From Shewanella abyssi (GTDB lineage Bacteria > Pseudomonadota > Gammaproteobacteria > Enterobacterales > Shewanellaceae), in assembly GCF_023284025.1 (NCBI RefSeq), contig NZ_JAKIKR010000046.1:1-42846 (forward strand): a DNA stretch of 42,846 nucleotides. The letters run 5' to 3'. A model generated the notes under the pieces. That model was not told the DNA's origin, did no database searches, and saw nothing but the letters and a program-made list of their open reading frames with translations. The translations under genes were made by a program, and so were the position numbers. Of this stretch, positions 1-8,592 are shown in pieces. The number at the start of each line of letters is the position of its first letter. Position 1 is the stretch's first letter.

Positions 1-1
1 G

Positions 2-661
2 TTATACCAAGGTTTTGCGACCAGTCTCTTGTAAAATCTTATCCTGTAGCACTTTTAGCAGTAGGCCATAAGCCGGTAAAAATAGACCGAGGCTAACGAT
101 TAATTTAAAGCCATAATCAACCGTCGCAATCTCTGGCCAGTTGGCTGCCATAAAGCTATCGGTTGAGGCGTAAAATGCCAGAGAGAAAAATACAATCGTA
201 TCAACAAGGTTGCCTATAATGGTTGAGGCTGACGGGGCAACCCACCAAGATTGTGTTTGTCTTAACTTGGAAAATACAAAGATATCCATAAGCTGACCGA
301 TGAGGTAGGCGGCAAAGCTTGCAAAGGCGATACGAAATACAAAACTGTTGAACTCTAGTAAGGCGGCAGCACCTTGAAAGCTCCCTTGATGGAACACCAC
401 CCCCATTAAGTAAGAGATAATTAGCGCAGGTAACATGGCGAGAAAGATTATCTTTCTCGCGGCCTGTTGACCAAAAATCCTGACGGTGAGATCGGTTGCA
501 AGGTAAACAAATGGAAAGCTAAAAGCGCCCCATGTGGTATGCAGTTCGAAGATCTGAAAGGGTAATTGCACCAAGTAATTACTGGCGCAAATAATAACAA
601 TATGAAAAACGGCTAAAAGCAGTAACGCGCGGCGAACCTGCGTCGGAGATAACATCAACAT
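2..661 (-). CDS. yhhQ: YhhQ-type queuosine precursor transporter (DUF165/VUT family)
   Basis: A 219-residue integral membrane protein with about six hydrophobic segments. It matches the YhhQ/DUF165 family, which imports the queuosine precursors preQ0 and preQ1 across the inner membrane for tRNA modification. Family-typical stretches are the early TTWGAFSFPFVYLATDL segment and the later IIGNLVDTIVFF helix. Length is normal for the family (about 220). The stop codon is at the very edge of the window, so the gene is complete. Two closely spaced start codons (661 and 655) are possible; a purine-rich AAAAAAGG lies just before the first. It is transcribed in the same direction as menF but separated by 207 bases, so probably has its own promoter. 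I saw no clear preQ1 riboswitch in that gap. Confidence 0.88.
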   Translation of the reverse strand: MLMLSPTQVRRALLLLAVFHIVIICASNYLVQLPFQIFELHTTWGAFSFPFVYLATDLTVRIFGQQAARKIIFLAMLPALIISYLMGVVFHQGSFQGAAALLEFNSFVFRIAFASFAAYLIGQLMDIFVFSKLRQTQSWWVAPSASTIIGNLVDTIVFFSLAFYASTDSFMAANWPEIATVDYGFKLIVSLGLFLPAYGLLLKVLQDKILQETGRKTLV

Positions 662-868
662 CTTGTGGCCTTTTTTAATTAATCGGGCGGGGTGAGGGAA
701 CCCGCAATAGCGATAAGCGCTATAATTTTACAATTTTTGGTTAGTTAACCCATAATCGGGGCGGCAAATTATAGAGAAGAATTTTGACAGAGCAAGCAGA
801 AAAGTCGTATAGCGGCTAATTTCCCGCCACACTCGTTGCTAACTATTTGAATTTTAGTTTAGTAGGGG

Positions 869-2239
869 CTATAACTCAGTCAATATTGATAAAATGGTGG
901 TCAGCTTGTTTTCAAGCTCAGTCCATTCTTCATCTGGTTCTGATCCGGCAACAATACCCGCACCGGCAAATAAGTTGATGCGTCCAGGCTCAATTAGGGC
1001 ACTACGGATAGCCACTGCAAACTCACTTTCATACTTATTAAAGTAACCACAAGCACCGGCATACCAACCTCTAACATAACCCTCTTGTTGACGAATAAAG
1101 TTCATTGCAGGTTCTTTTGGTAGTCCGCCTACAGCTGGGGTCGGATGTAGTGCTTGGATTAGTTGAAAGTCATCAACACCCGCTTTCAATTCGGCTCTAA
1201 TCGAGCGGTGCAGGTGTTGAATATGGCTTAACTTAAATATAGTCGGTAGTTCTTCAGCCCCAACATAATGGCTTAGTGGGCCGAGTACATCGACAATCTG
1301 CTGTCTAACTAACTGATTTTCATGGCTGTTTTTAGTGTCGTCGAGCAACTCTTGTGCGAGTGCCTTGTCTTGCTCTTCATTTATGCCTCTTACCGTGGTA
1401 CCAGCAAGTGCTTCGGTAAACAGCTCTCGCTGTCTACGTCGATACAGGCGCTCAGGCGTACAAGAAATAAAGGCACTTTCAGGGGTAAATTGAAAACCAA
1501 ATTGAAAACTAGTGGGGTTTCTTCCCTGCCAGCACGCCAGTAGCATCCATGGATCAATCGGCTCATTAATCTCAAGTTGAGTTTGACGCGATAGCACCAC
1601 CTTTGGGGTGTCTTCAATAAAATTTGGATGGGTAACTTGATTAACGAGTTCGTTCCAGCGATAACGATCAGGCTTATCGCTGCGACCCATTAACGCCACT
1701 TTATTGGGTGGTGTCAGTGGCTTAGGCTTATCCAACGCTGCAATAGCTTGCACTGCAATAGCAATCTCTTCTTCGAGGCTATTCTCTGTAAAGTTAAGAT
1801 TGACTAGTAGCTTATACTCACTACCACTGCGGCGTAATTCTATGCGAGGCAGGATGAAGCGCGCCTTGCCAAACTCTGGCCAACTTTCATTTTTTCGGTC
1901 AAAAGCAACGCCACCGTAATAACGTACGTCTTGATTGTTAGTGAGTGCGCGTTGTTTTTGGTACTCAACAGACATTTCCAGATCGTCAACATCATCACCG
2001 AAAAAGAAATCCTTACAGCTGCCAATGGCGGCGACTTCCTCTTCAGTGTCACGTCCTTTCCAATAGACTTTAGGACAAGTCGATTGTGCTGCTAGCCAAG
2101 CAATAACAGGGATCGCAGAAATCGTCACCGACAGCTGAATGATAGGGTCGCTGTGTGGTTGAAGAGTATAGGATGTGAGCTTGTCAGTTAAAGACGTAAT
2201 CGCGTGAGACAGCAAGGGGGCGGCCAATAAATACTCCAA
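869..2239 (-). CDS. menF: Isochorismate synthase MenF (menaquinone biosynthesis)
   Basis: A 456-residue cytoplasmic enzyme converting chorismate to isochorismate, the committed step towards menaquinone. The C-terminal chorismate-binding domain (about residues 190-450) shows the family signatures ALAGTTVRG, HPTPAVGGLP and GAGIVAGSEPDEEW. The N-terminal 190 residues are the less conserved MenF region. No ATG or GTG is available near the N-terminus. The start used here is a TTG at 2239 without a good ribosome-binding site, so the true start could be a little further upstream (the frame stays open). Menaquinone is the electron carrier that would feed the periplasmic reductases encoded at 17.5-22.5 kb, although the genes are far apart. 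A siderophore or salicylate role is possible for such enzymes, but no siderophore genes are adjacent. Confidence 0.9.
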   Translation of the reverse strand: MEYLLAAPLLSHAITSLTDKLTSYTLQPHSDPIIQLSVTISAIPVIAWLAAQSTCPKVYWKGRDTEEEVAAIGSCKDFFFGDDVDDLEMSVEYQKQRALTNNQDVRYYGGVAFDRKNESWPEFGKARFILPRIELRRSGSEYKLLVNLNFTENSLEEEIAIAVQAIAALDKPKPLTPPNKVALMGRSDKPDRYRWNELVNQVTHPNFIEDTPKVVLSRQTQLEINEPIDPWMLLACWQGRNPTSFQFGFQFTPESAFISCTPERLYRRRQRELFTEALAGTTVRGINEEQDKALAQELLDDTKNSHENQLVRQQIVDVLGPLSHYVGAEELPTIFKLSHIQHLHRSIRAELKAGVDDFQLIQALHPTPAVGGLPKEPAMNFIRQQEGYVRGWYAGACGYFNKYESEFAVAIRSALIEPGRINLFAGAGIVAGSEPDEEWTELENKLTTILSILTEL

Positions 2240-2667
2240 ATAGCATTTCGTATGGGTAGTTATGGAAAGTTTTGAGGAGTGGACCTCTACTTTTTAATTA
2301 ACCCAGTTTCAAATTGATAATAAGAATCTTTACACAAAGTAATATCCAGTGGGTAGAGTGTCAAGTCGGTTGCTCTTCTGCTGTGAGCTATCACTGACTA
2401 TTTAATCATCATGCTTTAGTTTTGCACTCTGCATATCCCTTGACTGGTGAGATAAAGATCTCAGCTTGTTCATTTTATGGGATCTAGTGCGCCTTTTTGT
2501 CTGTCATATGATTTCTGGTGGTCAAAATGTCGCGTTGGCTATTGCTGCTCCTTTCCATTTGTTCGAATAAGTCGATCTAGGTCGTTATTCGTCCTTCTTT
2601 AGCTTGTGCGCAGCGGTGCACTTTCTGACAATAGGCGCTAACAATGTCGTTAGGATGATGAAAACCA
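2240..2667. other. Divergent intergenic region menF / TonB-ECF operon
   Basis: A 428-base gap that must hold promoters for menF (minus) and the TonB-ECF operon (plus). Visible elements are a Fur-box-like stretch at 2316-2334, a perfect 6-bp hairpin TGAGAT-AAAG-ATCTCA at 2448-2463, and an imperfect hairpin at 2564-2591 with arms CGAATAA and TTATTCG. No known riboswitch consensus (cobalamin, TPP, preQ1, Moco) could be recognised by eye, which is a weak negative. Confidence 0.5.
2316..2334. promoter_or_regulatory. Possible Fur box
   Basis: The 19 bases GATAATAAGAATCTTTACA match the classical Fur consensus GATAATGATAATCATTATC at about 14 of 19 positions. It is 77 bases before the menF start and about 330 bases before the TonB receptor, so either could be its target. 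An AT-rich background gives many such partial matches. This is only a candidate. Confidence 0.22.
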
Positions 2668-4695
2668 ATGAGAAACAACAATAAAACCCTAAAAATGTCT
2701 TCGATTGCGCTGGCACTGAGTTTGAGCTATCAAGTGCAAGCCGATGACATGGAGCGGGACCCTATTTTGAATGTGACCGAAGTTATTGTGGTTCATGGAG
2801 AGAAAGCAGCAGTAACAGAAGCCGCAACAACTCATTGGCGCCTTAATGAAGACGAAATCAAGGCTTCTGGCGCTCAGAGCCTAGATCAGTTGCTAAAAAA
2901 TGTGCCGGGGCTATATGTTCGTGTTGGCGGCCAGGGCACTCCGCGTGTCGATGTTCGTGGTTTTAAGGCGCGACATGTTATCTACCTAATTAACGGTGTG
3001 CCAGCGAATGGTGCTGAAGATGGTCAGTTTGACCCAAGCTTAATTCCCGCAAGTCAGATTGGCTCTGTCGAAGTTTCTGTTGGACCAACATCAGTACTCT
3101 ATGGCCCAGGCGGAGCTGGTGGTGTGATTAACATCATTACCAAGCAGGGCGAAGATGCTCCTCGTTTATCTGGGCGCTTAGAAGCGGCGCAAGATCATAC
3201 CTTTAACGGTGATATCAGCGCAGCAGGCAGCGGTGATAACTGGCAAGGATTGATTAACTACAGCCGACAGCAAACCGACGGCTGGCCGATGTCGAGTGAT
3301 TACGACGATACTGAGTATCAGCAAGGCGATGTGCGAGAGAATGCCGATAAAACCTTAGACAACTTTTATGCCCAGGGCAGCTATCTTCTAAGTGAAAATA
3401 CTCAATTGATGGCAAATATGAGTTTTCGTCAAGGGGAATGGGGTAAACCGAGCCGAGATGGTAGCGGCTCTGGCACTGCAAAATTCGAACGGGTTGATGA
3501 CTATCAAGCTAAAACATTCCAATTGGGGCTAGCGCATAAATTCAATTCAATGTTCACCCTGCGTGGTTTTGCTTATCACAATCAGAGTGATGTTTTAGAA
3601 ATCCAGTACAAAGATGATAGCTACCAAGTGATAAAAGCCCAGCAAGATGGCCGCTCTACCGTAGAGGGGGGAAACCTACAGTTTATCTCCAATTTTGACC
3701 AAGCGGGTATTTTGACCACGGCAATCATTGCTGAAAAACAGAGTTGGCAATCCCGCGCCATAACCAGCAGTAGCAAGGATAAGAACAAGAGTGGCGGCGG
3801 AAATGGCGGTGGTAATGGAGGAGGTAACGGCGGTGGAAGCGGTGACAGTAGCGATAGCTTCGAAGATTCTGCTTGGTTATACACTGCCGCGTTAGAGTAT
3901 CAATACCAAGGTGACAATTACGGCGTCACAGTGGGGGGCGCTTTTCATGACCAGGACCGACTCACGGAAACTGAAACTGATTACTCGGGTCAGTTATCAG
4001 GCTATTGGCAAGCACTAGAGCATACTCGTATCAATATGGGGATCGCTCGCAAGGTTCGCTTCCCCTCTATGCGCAATCTCTATGCACAATCCTCTGGCAA
4101 TGCCGATCTACAAGCTGAAGTGTCACAGCACTTGGAGTTAGGTCTGCTGCAAGATATTGGCTACTCAACAGAGCTCAATATTGCCGGCTACTATACCGAT
4201 GCTGAGGACTATATTGCGAAAGATCTAACCAGCGTTTATCAAAATATGGGCGATTACAATTTTAAGGGGGTCGATCTGCAACTGCAGAATAATAGTGTTG
4301 ATGATCTCTCGATGACCTTCTCTTATAGCTTTTTAGATACCGAAGATAAATCAGCAAGCGATTCGATGCAGACCCTAGAGCATCGACCACGTCATCAGCT
4401 TCGTTTTCAAGCGCAATATCAACTGCCTTTTGCAATGCGGATAAATCTTAATGCCGAACGCATCATGGACCAGATCTACTACGCGCAACAAAAAGTGGCG
4501 GGCGAAAAAGTGTTAGTTGAGCAATCACTAGGGGATTACACCTTAGTTGATATTAACCTTGTGCAACCCTTGCTCGATGACCAGCTTGAGCTTTACCTTA
4601 GAGCCACCAATCTGCTCGATGAAAATTACTATCAAAGTGAATCTCTACCCCAGGCCGGTCGCCAAGTGTTTATCGGCGTTAATTGGCAGATCTAA
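2668..4695 (+). CDS. TonB-dependent outer-membrane receptor, first gene of an ECF-transporter operon
   Basis: A 675-residue TonB-dependent receptor of the outer membrane. It has a signal peptide (about residues 1-25, ending QVQA), a TonB-box-like TEVIVVHG, a plug domain (about 55-165, with DVRGFKARHVIYLINGVP and GPGGAGGVINIITK) and a 22-strand-type barrel ending in WQI. Residues about 376-395 are a low-complexity Gly-Asn-Ser insert (repeated GGGN) within a barrel loop, unusual for the family. The ligand cannot be read from the sequence. Only 17 bases separate it from a fused ECF ATPase gene, and four more genes follow in the same direction. It therefore likely brings in the substrate that the ECF permease then moves across the inner membrane. 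Cobalamin, metal chelates or other cofactors are possible. Confidence 0.88.
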   Translation: MRNNNKTLKMSSIALALSLSYQVQADDMERDPILNVTEVIVVHGEKAAVTEAATTHWRLNEDEIKASGAQSLDQLLKNVPGLYVRVGGQGTPRVDVRGFKARHVIYLINGVPANGAEDGQFDPSLIPASQIGSVEVSVGPTSVLYGPGGAGGVINIITKQGEDAPRLSGRLEAAQDHTFNGDISAAGSGDNWQGLINYSRQQTDGWPMSSDYDDTEYQQGDVRENADKTLDNFYAQGSYLLSENTQLMANMSFRQGEWGKPSRDGSGSGTAKFERVDDYQAKTFQLGLAHKFNSMFTLRGFAYHNQSDVLEIQYKDDSYQVIKAQQDGRSTVEGGNLQFISNFDQAGILTTAIIAEKQSWQSRAITSSSKDKNKSGGGNGGGNGGGNGGGSGDSSDSFEDSAWLYTAALEYQYQGDNYGVTVGGAFHDQDRLTETETDYSGQLSGYWQALEHTRINMGIARKVRFPSMRNLYAQSSGNADLQAEVSQHLELGLLQDIGYSTELNIAGYYTDAEDYIAKDLTSVYQNMGDYNFKGVDLQLQNNSVDDLSMTFSYSFLDTEDKSASDSMQTLEHRPRHQLRFQAQYQLPFAMRINLNAERIMDQIYYAQQKVAGEKVLVEQSLGDYTLVDINLVQPLLDDQLELYLRATNLLDENYYQSESLPQAGRQVFIGVNWQI

Positions 4696-4712
4696 GCAGC
4701 GGGAGCATATAG

Positions 4713-6080
4713 ATGAATCTAATCGAGCTGAAAGGGATCCAATTTGGCTATGACACTCAGCAAGTGGCGATCTTGGATGACCTCCACTTGTCAGTCAATC
4801 ATGGAGAGTGCCACTGCATCAGTGGCGCAACGGGTTGCGGTAAATCCAGCTTGTTGCACCTTATTGCGGGGGAATTATCGAGACCCCTTGACGGTGAGAT
4901 GATTCGGCACCCTGCACTGATGGTGGGCTTGGTTATGCAAGACCCAAATGTGCAGCTGTTGCGCCAAAGTGTGGGGGCTGAGATCGCTTTTGCGCTGGAG
5001 AATCTCGGCACTCCCTCGGCACAAATGCTAGAAAAAGTGCAGCAATCGCTCAGACGGGTAGGTTTGTATATCAGCATCGACACCCCTGTTGAGATGTTGT
5101 CTCTGGGGCAAAAATACCGCTTGATGTTGGCGGCGCAGCTAGTGTTTGAGCCCAATTTACTGCTGCTCGACGAACCCTGGACTCAGTTAGATAACCACGG
5201 CGTGCAAGAGCTGTATTTTGTGCTTAAAAACTTACTTAGCGATGGTGTTGCAATCGTGATGGTGGAGCATAAACCGCAAGCTTTTGGCAAGCTGGTTTCT
5301 CACCTGTGGCAGTTAGATAGGGGCAAATTGCTGGCTGGTCTGTATTTGCCATCAGTGCCCCATGGGCACAAACTCAATATTGCAGACACGATTGAAATAG
5401 GGACCGCTGCAGAAGAGAGAGTCCGTATTGCGCCACATCGTTTTCAATTTGCTCGCCGAGACATCTTGTTCCGCTGCGCCAACACCTTAACTATTAGTGG
5501 GGGGGAGATGGTCGCCCTCGTCGGGGATAACGGCAGCGGGAAAAGTAGTTTATTAAAGGCCCTTGCAGGGATCCAAGCTGATATCGGCCAACTGCCATTA
5601 TCGGTACTTGGCAAACGCCCTAAGCTGGGGATATACGGGGCAAATGTCTGTCTGTTACTGCAAAGACCCAGTCGGCAATTGTTTGAACAGACGGTGTTGA
5701 GCGAAATGCAATTTAGCTTACGCCGATTCCAGCTGCCGCTTGCTCGCGCCGAGCGTATGTTAACTGAGCTTGGGTTAACGCATTTAGCGGCAGCATCGCC
5801 ACACAAATTGAGCTACGGACAACAACATATTATCGCCCTGGCTTCGTTGGCGTGCTTAAAGCCTAAAGTGTTGCTGCTTGATGACCCTTTTGCTGGGCTA
5901 GATAGTGTGCATTGCGAGAAAGTGTGGCAACTGCTACTGCAGTTACGTCACCAAGGCAGTGCCATCTTGCTGACCAGTCACCGAGAAGTGCCATTGGATG
6001 ATGTGGATCGCGTCTGGCATATCGAAGCGGGATTCTTACAGGATAAGTCGCAGTCAATGGTGCTGGTCGATGCGAGTTAA
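4713..6080 (+). CDS. ECF transporter ATP-binding protein with two fused ABC domains
   Basis: A 455-residue protein with two tandem ABC ATPase domains, the fused EcfA-EcfA' layout. Domain 1 has Walker A GATGCGKSS (residues 38-46), an LSLGQ signature and Walker B LLLLDEP. Domain 2 has Walker A GDNGSGKSS, an LSYGQ signature and Walker B LLLDDP. The catalytic Glu after Walker B is therefore Asp in domain 2, suggesting two unequal ATP sites. It would energise the EcfT-S complex encoded next. The start has a GGGAG ribosome-binding site 17 bases after the TonB gene, and the end overlaps the EcfT start. The fused form and the LDEP/LDDP difference are seen directly; the transporter assignment follows from the neighbours. 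Confidence 0.88.
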   Translation: MNLIELKGIQFGYDTQQVAILDDLHLSVNHGECHCISGATGCGKSSLLHLIAGELSRPLDGEMIRHPALMVGLVMQDPNVQLLRQSVGAEIAFALENLGTPSAQMLEKVQQSLRRVGLYISIDTPVEMLSLGQKYRLMLAAQLVFEPNLLLLDEPWTQLDNHGVQELYFVLKNLLSDGVAIVMVEHKPQAFGKLVSHLWQLDRGKLLAGLYLPSVPHGHKLNIADTIEIGTAAEERVRIAPHRFQFARRDILFRCANTLTISGGEMVALVGDNGSGKSSLLKALAGIQADIGQLPLSVLGKRPKLGIYGANVCLLLQRPSRQLFEQTVLSEMQFSLRRFQLPLARAERMLTELGLTHLAAASPHKLSYGQQHIIALASLACLKPKVLLLDDPFAGLDSVHCEKVWQLLLQLRHQGSAILLTSHREVPLDDVDRVWHIEAGFLQDKSQSMVLVDAS

Positions 6081-6756
6081 GCCTCGAAGAGGGTTTGTCG
6101 CTGGAAAATGGCATCGTTTAGGGGGCGTTGTAAGTGAAACCCACGCTTGTGCACTGGCTTTGTTATTGAGCATATTGCTCTCTAGCGCAGCATTTCTACT
6201 GCCGAGCAGTGTGCTGTGGGTATTGGTGACAATTAATGCTGGCTTGATTGCTCATGGATTGCTGCTTAAGAAAAAGATAGCTGTGTTACTTCGCTTAGCG
6301 GCAGTGCAGTTTGTCACCACCATGGGGCTTTACTCTCTGTTCCATGGCGAGAGCCAACTACTAGAAGGCGCCATAGTGGTGCTTAGAGTGTTGTTGGCAA
6401 TGTTACCGGGTTGGTGGCTTTCGAGTACTCAACGTCCTGAGCGGCTTGGCGAGGTATTAAGTTGGGGCTTACCGCATCAATGGGCATTTGTCATTGCAGC
6501 GTCACTCAGCTTGTTGCCTTTTATGTCACGAGAGTTGCAAGAGATCTACCAGATCCAATGTATGCGCGGCGCAAGGATCACCCCTAAAGCGCTGCGTAAT
6601 CCAAAGAATTGGCCAGAATTTATTTACTGTGTGCTATTTCCACTGCTGATCCAGTTATTGAAGCTTTCCAAGCAGATGGCTATCTCGGCCAAGCTGCGCC
6701 ATTTCGGCGACGCTGCTAAAGCAACACATTGGCCATCAACAAGAGACCATAAATGA
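6070..6756 (+). CDS. EcfT-type transmembrane coupling subunit
   Basis: A 228-residue inner-membrane protein with about four to five hydrophobic helices in its first half, followed by a basic cytoplasmic region. It contains YQIQCMRGARITPKALRN, resembling the Arg-Gly coupling helix with which EcfT (CbiQ family) contacts the ATPases. A weaker second motif, SAKLRHFG, is near the C-terminus. The longest frame opens at 5998 inside the ATPase gene. The ATG at 6070 is preferred because it starts just before the ATPase stop (11-base overlap) and gives a normal length. Its TGA overlaps the next gene's ATG (ATGA), so translation of the two is probably coupled. Confidence 0.8.
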   Translation: MRVKPRRGFVAGKWHRLGGVVSETHACALALLLSILLSSAAFLLPSSVLWVLVTINAGLIAHGLLLKKKIAVLLRLAAVQFVTTMGLYSLFHGESQLLEGAIVVLRVLLAMLPGWWLSSTQRPERLGEVLSWGLPHQWAFVIAASLSLLPFMSRELQEIYQIQCMRGARITPKALRNPKNWPEFIYCVLFPLLIQLLKLSKQMAISAKLRHFGDAAKATHWPSTRDHK

Positions 6757-7298
6757 AACCTCATTTCGAATTGCAAGATGCACTATTTATCGGATTTTGC
6801 GCCACTTTACTGGTGGTGTTAAAAAGCATGTTACGGCTCAAGCTAGGGCTAAGCGGTCACTCAATGTTTTTGATGACCTTTTTTTACTTACTTTGCTATG
6901 GCGCTGTCGGCCGAGTGGGTTGTATCACAGCTTGTGGATTGCTTGCCGGTATCGTCGCCATGATGCTCAGTGTCGGCAAAGGCGGCCCGCTTATCCTGCT
7001 TAAGTTCGGCCTGCCGGCGATTGCAATGGATCTTGCCCTATTGATGATTGCAGGTGTGTTCAAGCTGCGCTGGCAATGCGTGATAGTGGCGTTAGTCGGT
7101 TGTCTTGCTTGGGCGAGCAAAGGTTGGGTTGAAAATATGCTCGCAGGTATGACGCAGCAAATTGCATTAACTAAATTTGCGCTTAACTTTGTCCAAGGAG
7201 GAGTGTTTGCCGTCGGCGCAGCACTCATTGTCCCCACCGTACTCAGGCGGTTGCAGTCACATGACTTATTGCGAGACCACCACAAAAACTACAAGTAA
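6753..7298 (+). CDS. Probable ECF substrate-binding (S) component
   Basis: A 181-residue membrane protein with five or six hydrophobic segments, overlapping the EcfT gene by 4 bases. Size, topology and position match an ECF S component, the membrane subunit that binds the transported molecule. A striking stretch is LGLSGHSMF (about residues 31-39), with a His between small residues, followed by Gly-rich SVGKGGPLILLKFGLP. I do not recognise a known S family (thiamin, biotin, folate, cobalt, queuosine), so the substrate is open. The polar Gly-His segment could take part in ligand or metal binding, but this is inference. The C-terminus is short and basic. Confidence 0.68.
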   Translation: MKPHFELQDALFIGFCATLLVVLKSMLRLKLGLSGHSMFLMTFFYLLCYGAVGRVGCITACGLLAGIVAMMLSVGKGGPLILLKFGLPAIAMDLALLMIAGVFKLRWQCVIVALVGCLAWASKGWVENMLAGMTQQIALTKFALNFVQGGVFAVGAALIVPTVLRRLQSHDLLRDHHKNYK

Positions 7299-7338
7299 CG
7301 AAAAGCCATTGAAATATGATTACATCTTAGGAGCATAA

Positions 7339-8097
7339 ATGAAAAGTTGGCTGATCTGCATCGATGACACAGACGATATTGGTACTAAAGGTACGGGTGA
7401 GATAGCGCAAGAGATAGTAAGCTTATTGGTACTGGAACACCAGAAAACCGAGGAATACAACGACCCATGTTTGGTCACTCGACATCAACTCTTTGTTCAT
7501 CCTGATATTCCCTACACATCGCATAACAGTGCCATGTGCTTTCGGTTTGAAACCCATGTTGATTTTGCAACAATCAAGCAAATATGTGTGGGGCACTTAT
7601 TGAGTGAGTCGGCAGAGGCTGCCGATCCGGGGCTGGCGATTTTAGATATGACATCGGTGTATGACATTAACGCCCTGATTGCTTTTGGTCAGTCAGCAAA
7701 AGAGGCGGTTAAAACTAAACGGCAAGCTTATGAGCTAGCAGCTGAATTAGCCATTGATTTAACGGAGCATGGCGGCACAGGGCAAGGCGTTATTGGGGCG
7801 TTAGCGGGACTCGGTCTGCGTTTAAGTGGTCAAGACGGACGGGTAAAAGGGCAGCTGGAGTTCGAGGATTATGGTGATGGTTCTAGCGAATTGGAGTTGA
7901 GTGTTGCAGATATTCTATCGATGAGCTCGCTGCAAGCAGTGCTGAGTGACAGTGGTGATGTGTTGTCGATGGATGAGCGCGTATTGCTGAGTGGCAAAGT
8001 CAAAGCTGTTTATCGTCAGCATATGTTTGCTTTGTTAGTCACCCAGCGCGGAAATGGATGGGGGAATGCATCGAAACAAACCCTTAAAGCATATTAG
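7339..8097 (+). CDS. TiaS-like DDTD-motif protein linked to the ECF transporter
   Basis: A 252-residue soluble protein beginning MKSWLICIDDTDDIGTKGTG. The ID-DTD motif close to the N-terminus resembles the ATP/Mg-binding start of archaeal TiaS (tRNA-Ile2 agmatinylcytidine synthetase) and related small proteins. The TiaS RNA-binding and zinc domains are absent. Other recognisable segments are LTEHGGTGQGVIGALAGLGLRLSGQDGR (about residues 140-165), Gly-rich and probably also at the active site. It starts 40 bases after the S-component gene with a TAGGAG ribosome-binding site and is followed at 3 bases by a small Cys protein. It may process the imported compound in an ATP-dependent way. The actual reaction is unknown and I do not assign one. 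Confidence 0.6.
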   Translation: MKSWLICIDDTDDIGTKGTGEIAQEIVSLLVLEHQKTEEYNDPCLVTRHQLFVHPDIPYTSHNSAMCFRFETHVDFATIKQICVGHLLSESAEAADPGLAILDMTSVYDINALIAFGQSAKEAVKTKRQAYELAAELAIDLTEHGGTGQGVIGALAGLGLRLSGQDGRVKGQLEFEDYGDGSSELELSVADILSMSSLQAVLSDSGDVLSMDERVLLSGKVKAVYRQHMFALLVTQRGNGWGNASKQTLKAY

Positions 8098-8099
8098 GG

Positions 8100-8330
8100 A
8101 TGAGCATGGAAAAATGGTTTACCTATATTGATGGCGTGTGGCAATTTAACTTTGGCACTGAAGCGTACCTCGCCTCACATGAGGCTGCAGAGCAATGCAG
8201 CTTCTTTTTGGAAGACGATGAGGATGAGCAGGTCGATGACCATTTACGGTCGTGCTACAACTGCCTTTATCGTCGTTGGCGCCCGGAGGGGTTCGATTGC
8301 TACAAAAAACGCCGCATTGGTAAGACATAA
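8100..8330 (+). CDS. Small Cys-containing protein, last gene of the ECF operon
   Basis: A 76-residue acidic protein I do not recognise. The N-terminal half is an aromatic and acidic segment (EKWFTYIDGVWQFNF, then EDDEDEQVDD). The C-terminal half holds a compact Cys and basic cluster SCYNCLYRRWRPEGFDCYKK, that is C-x2-C plus a third Cys 12 residues on. It might bind a metal or an Fe-S cluster, or act as a partner of the DDTD protein. It is 2 bases after that gene, so almost certainly co-translated. The start is either ATG 8100 or ATG 8106; the latter is better spaced from AGGG. An internal frame on the same strand is a shadow. Confidence 0.6.
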   Translation: MSMEKWFTYIDGVWQFNFGTEAYLASHEAAEQCSFFLEDDEDEQVDDHLRSCYNCLYRRWRPEGFDCYKKRRIGKT

Positions 8331-8592
8331 TATTTTTCATTTCACTGTTTGATATATACGCTGTTAAGTGCTTGTGTTCTACTTTCATCATTATCTTGTA
8401 ATAACCGAGTATTTTAGTTGGCCTTAGCTATGGCGATTTGTCAGCGCTCGGAATAGAATGTCCGCCTCTACCGAGAATAAAAATAGTGAGCTGAGTGCAT
8501 ATTCAGTAACATAAAACTAATAGTCGAGTAGATAATACGGTATTTTTATGTTGCCGCTTTGAACGTTATATCATCCGGGGACGAAAGAGATA

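Noticed and set aside
2240..2667. A riboswitch controlling the TonB-ECF operon
   Set aside because: No cobalamin, TPP, preQ1, FMN or Moco consensus could be recognised; only small unrelated hairpins are visible. A covariance-model search would settle it.
3621..3884. A Pro-rich minus-strand frame within the TonB receptor
   Set aside because: It is the reverse reading of the Gly-rich insert and has no signal, start or context of its own.
5998..6069. The longer EcfT start at 5998
   Set aside because: It would overlap the ATPase by 83 bases and adds residues unlike any EcfT N-terminus; ATG 6070 is a better fit.
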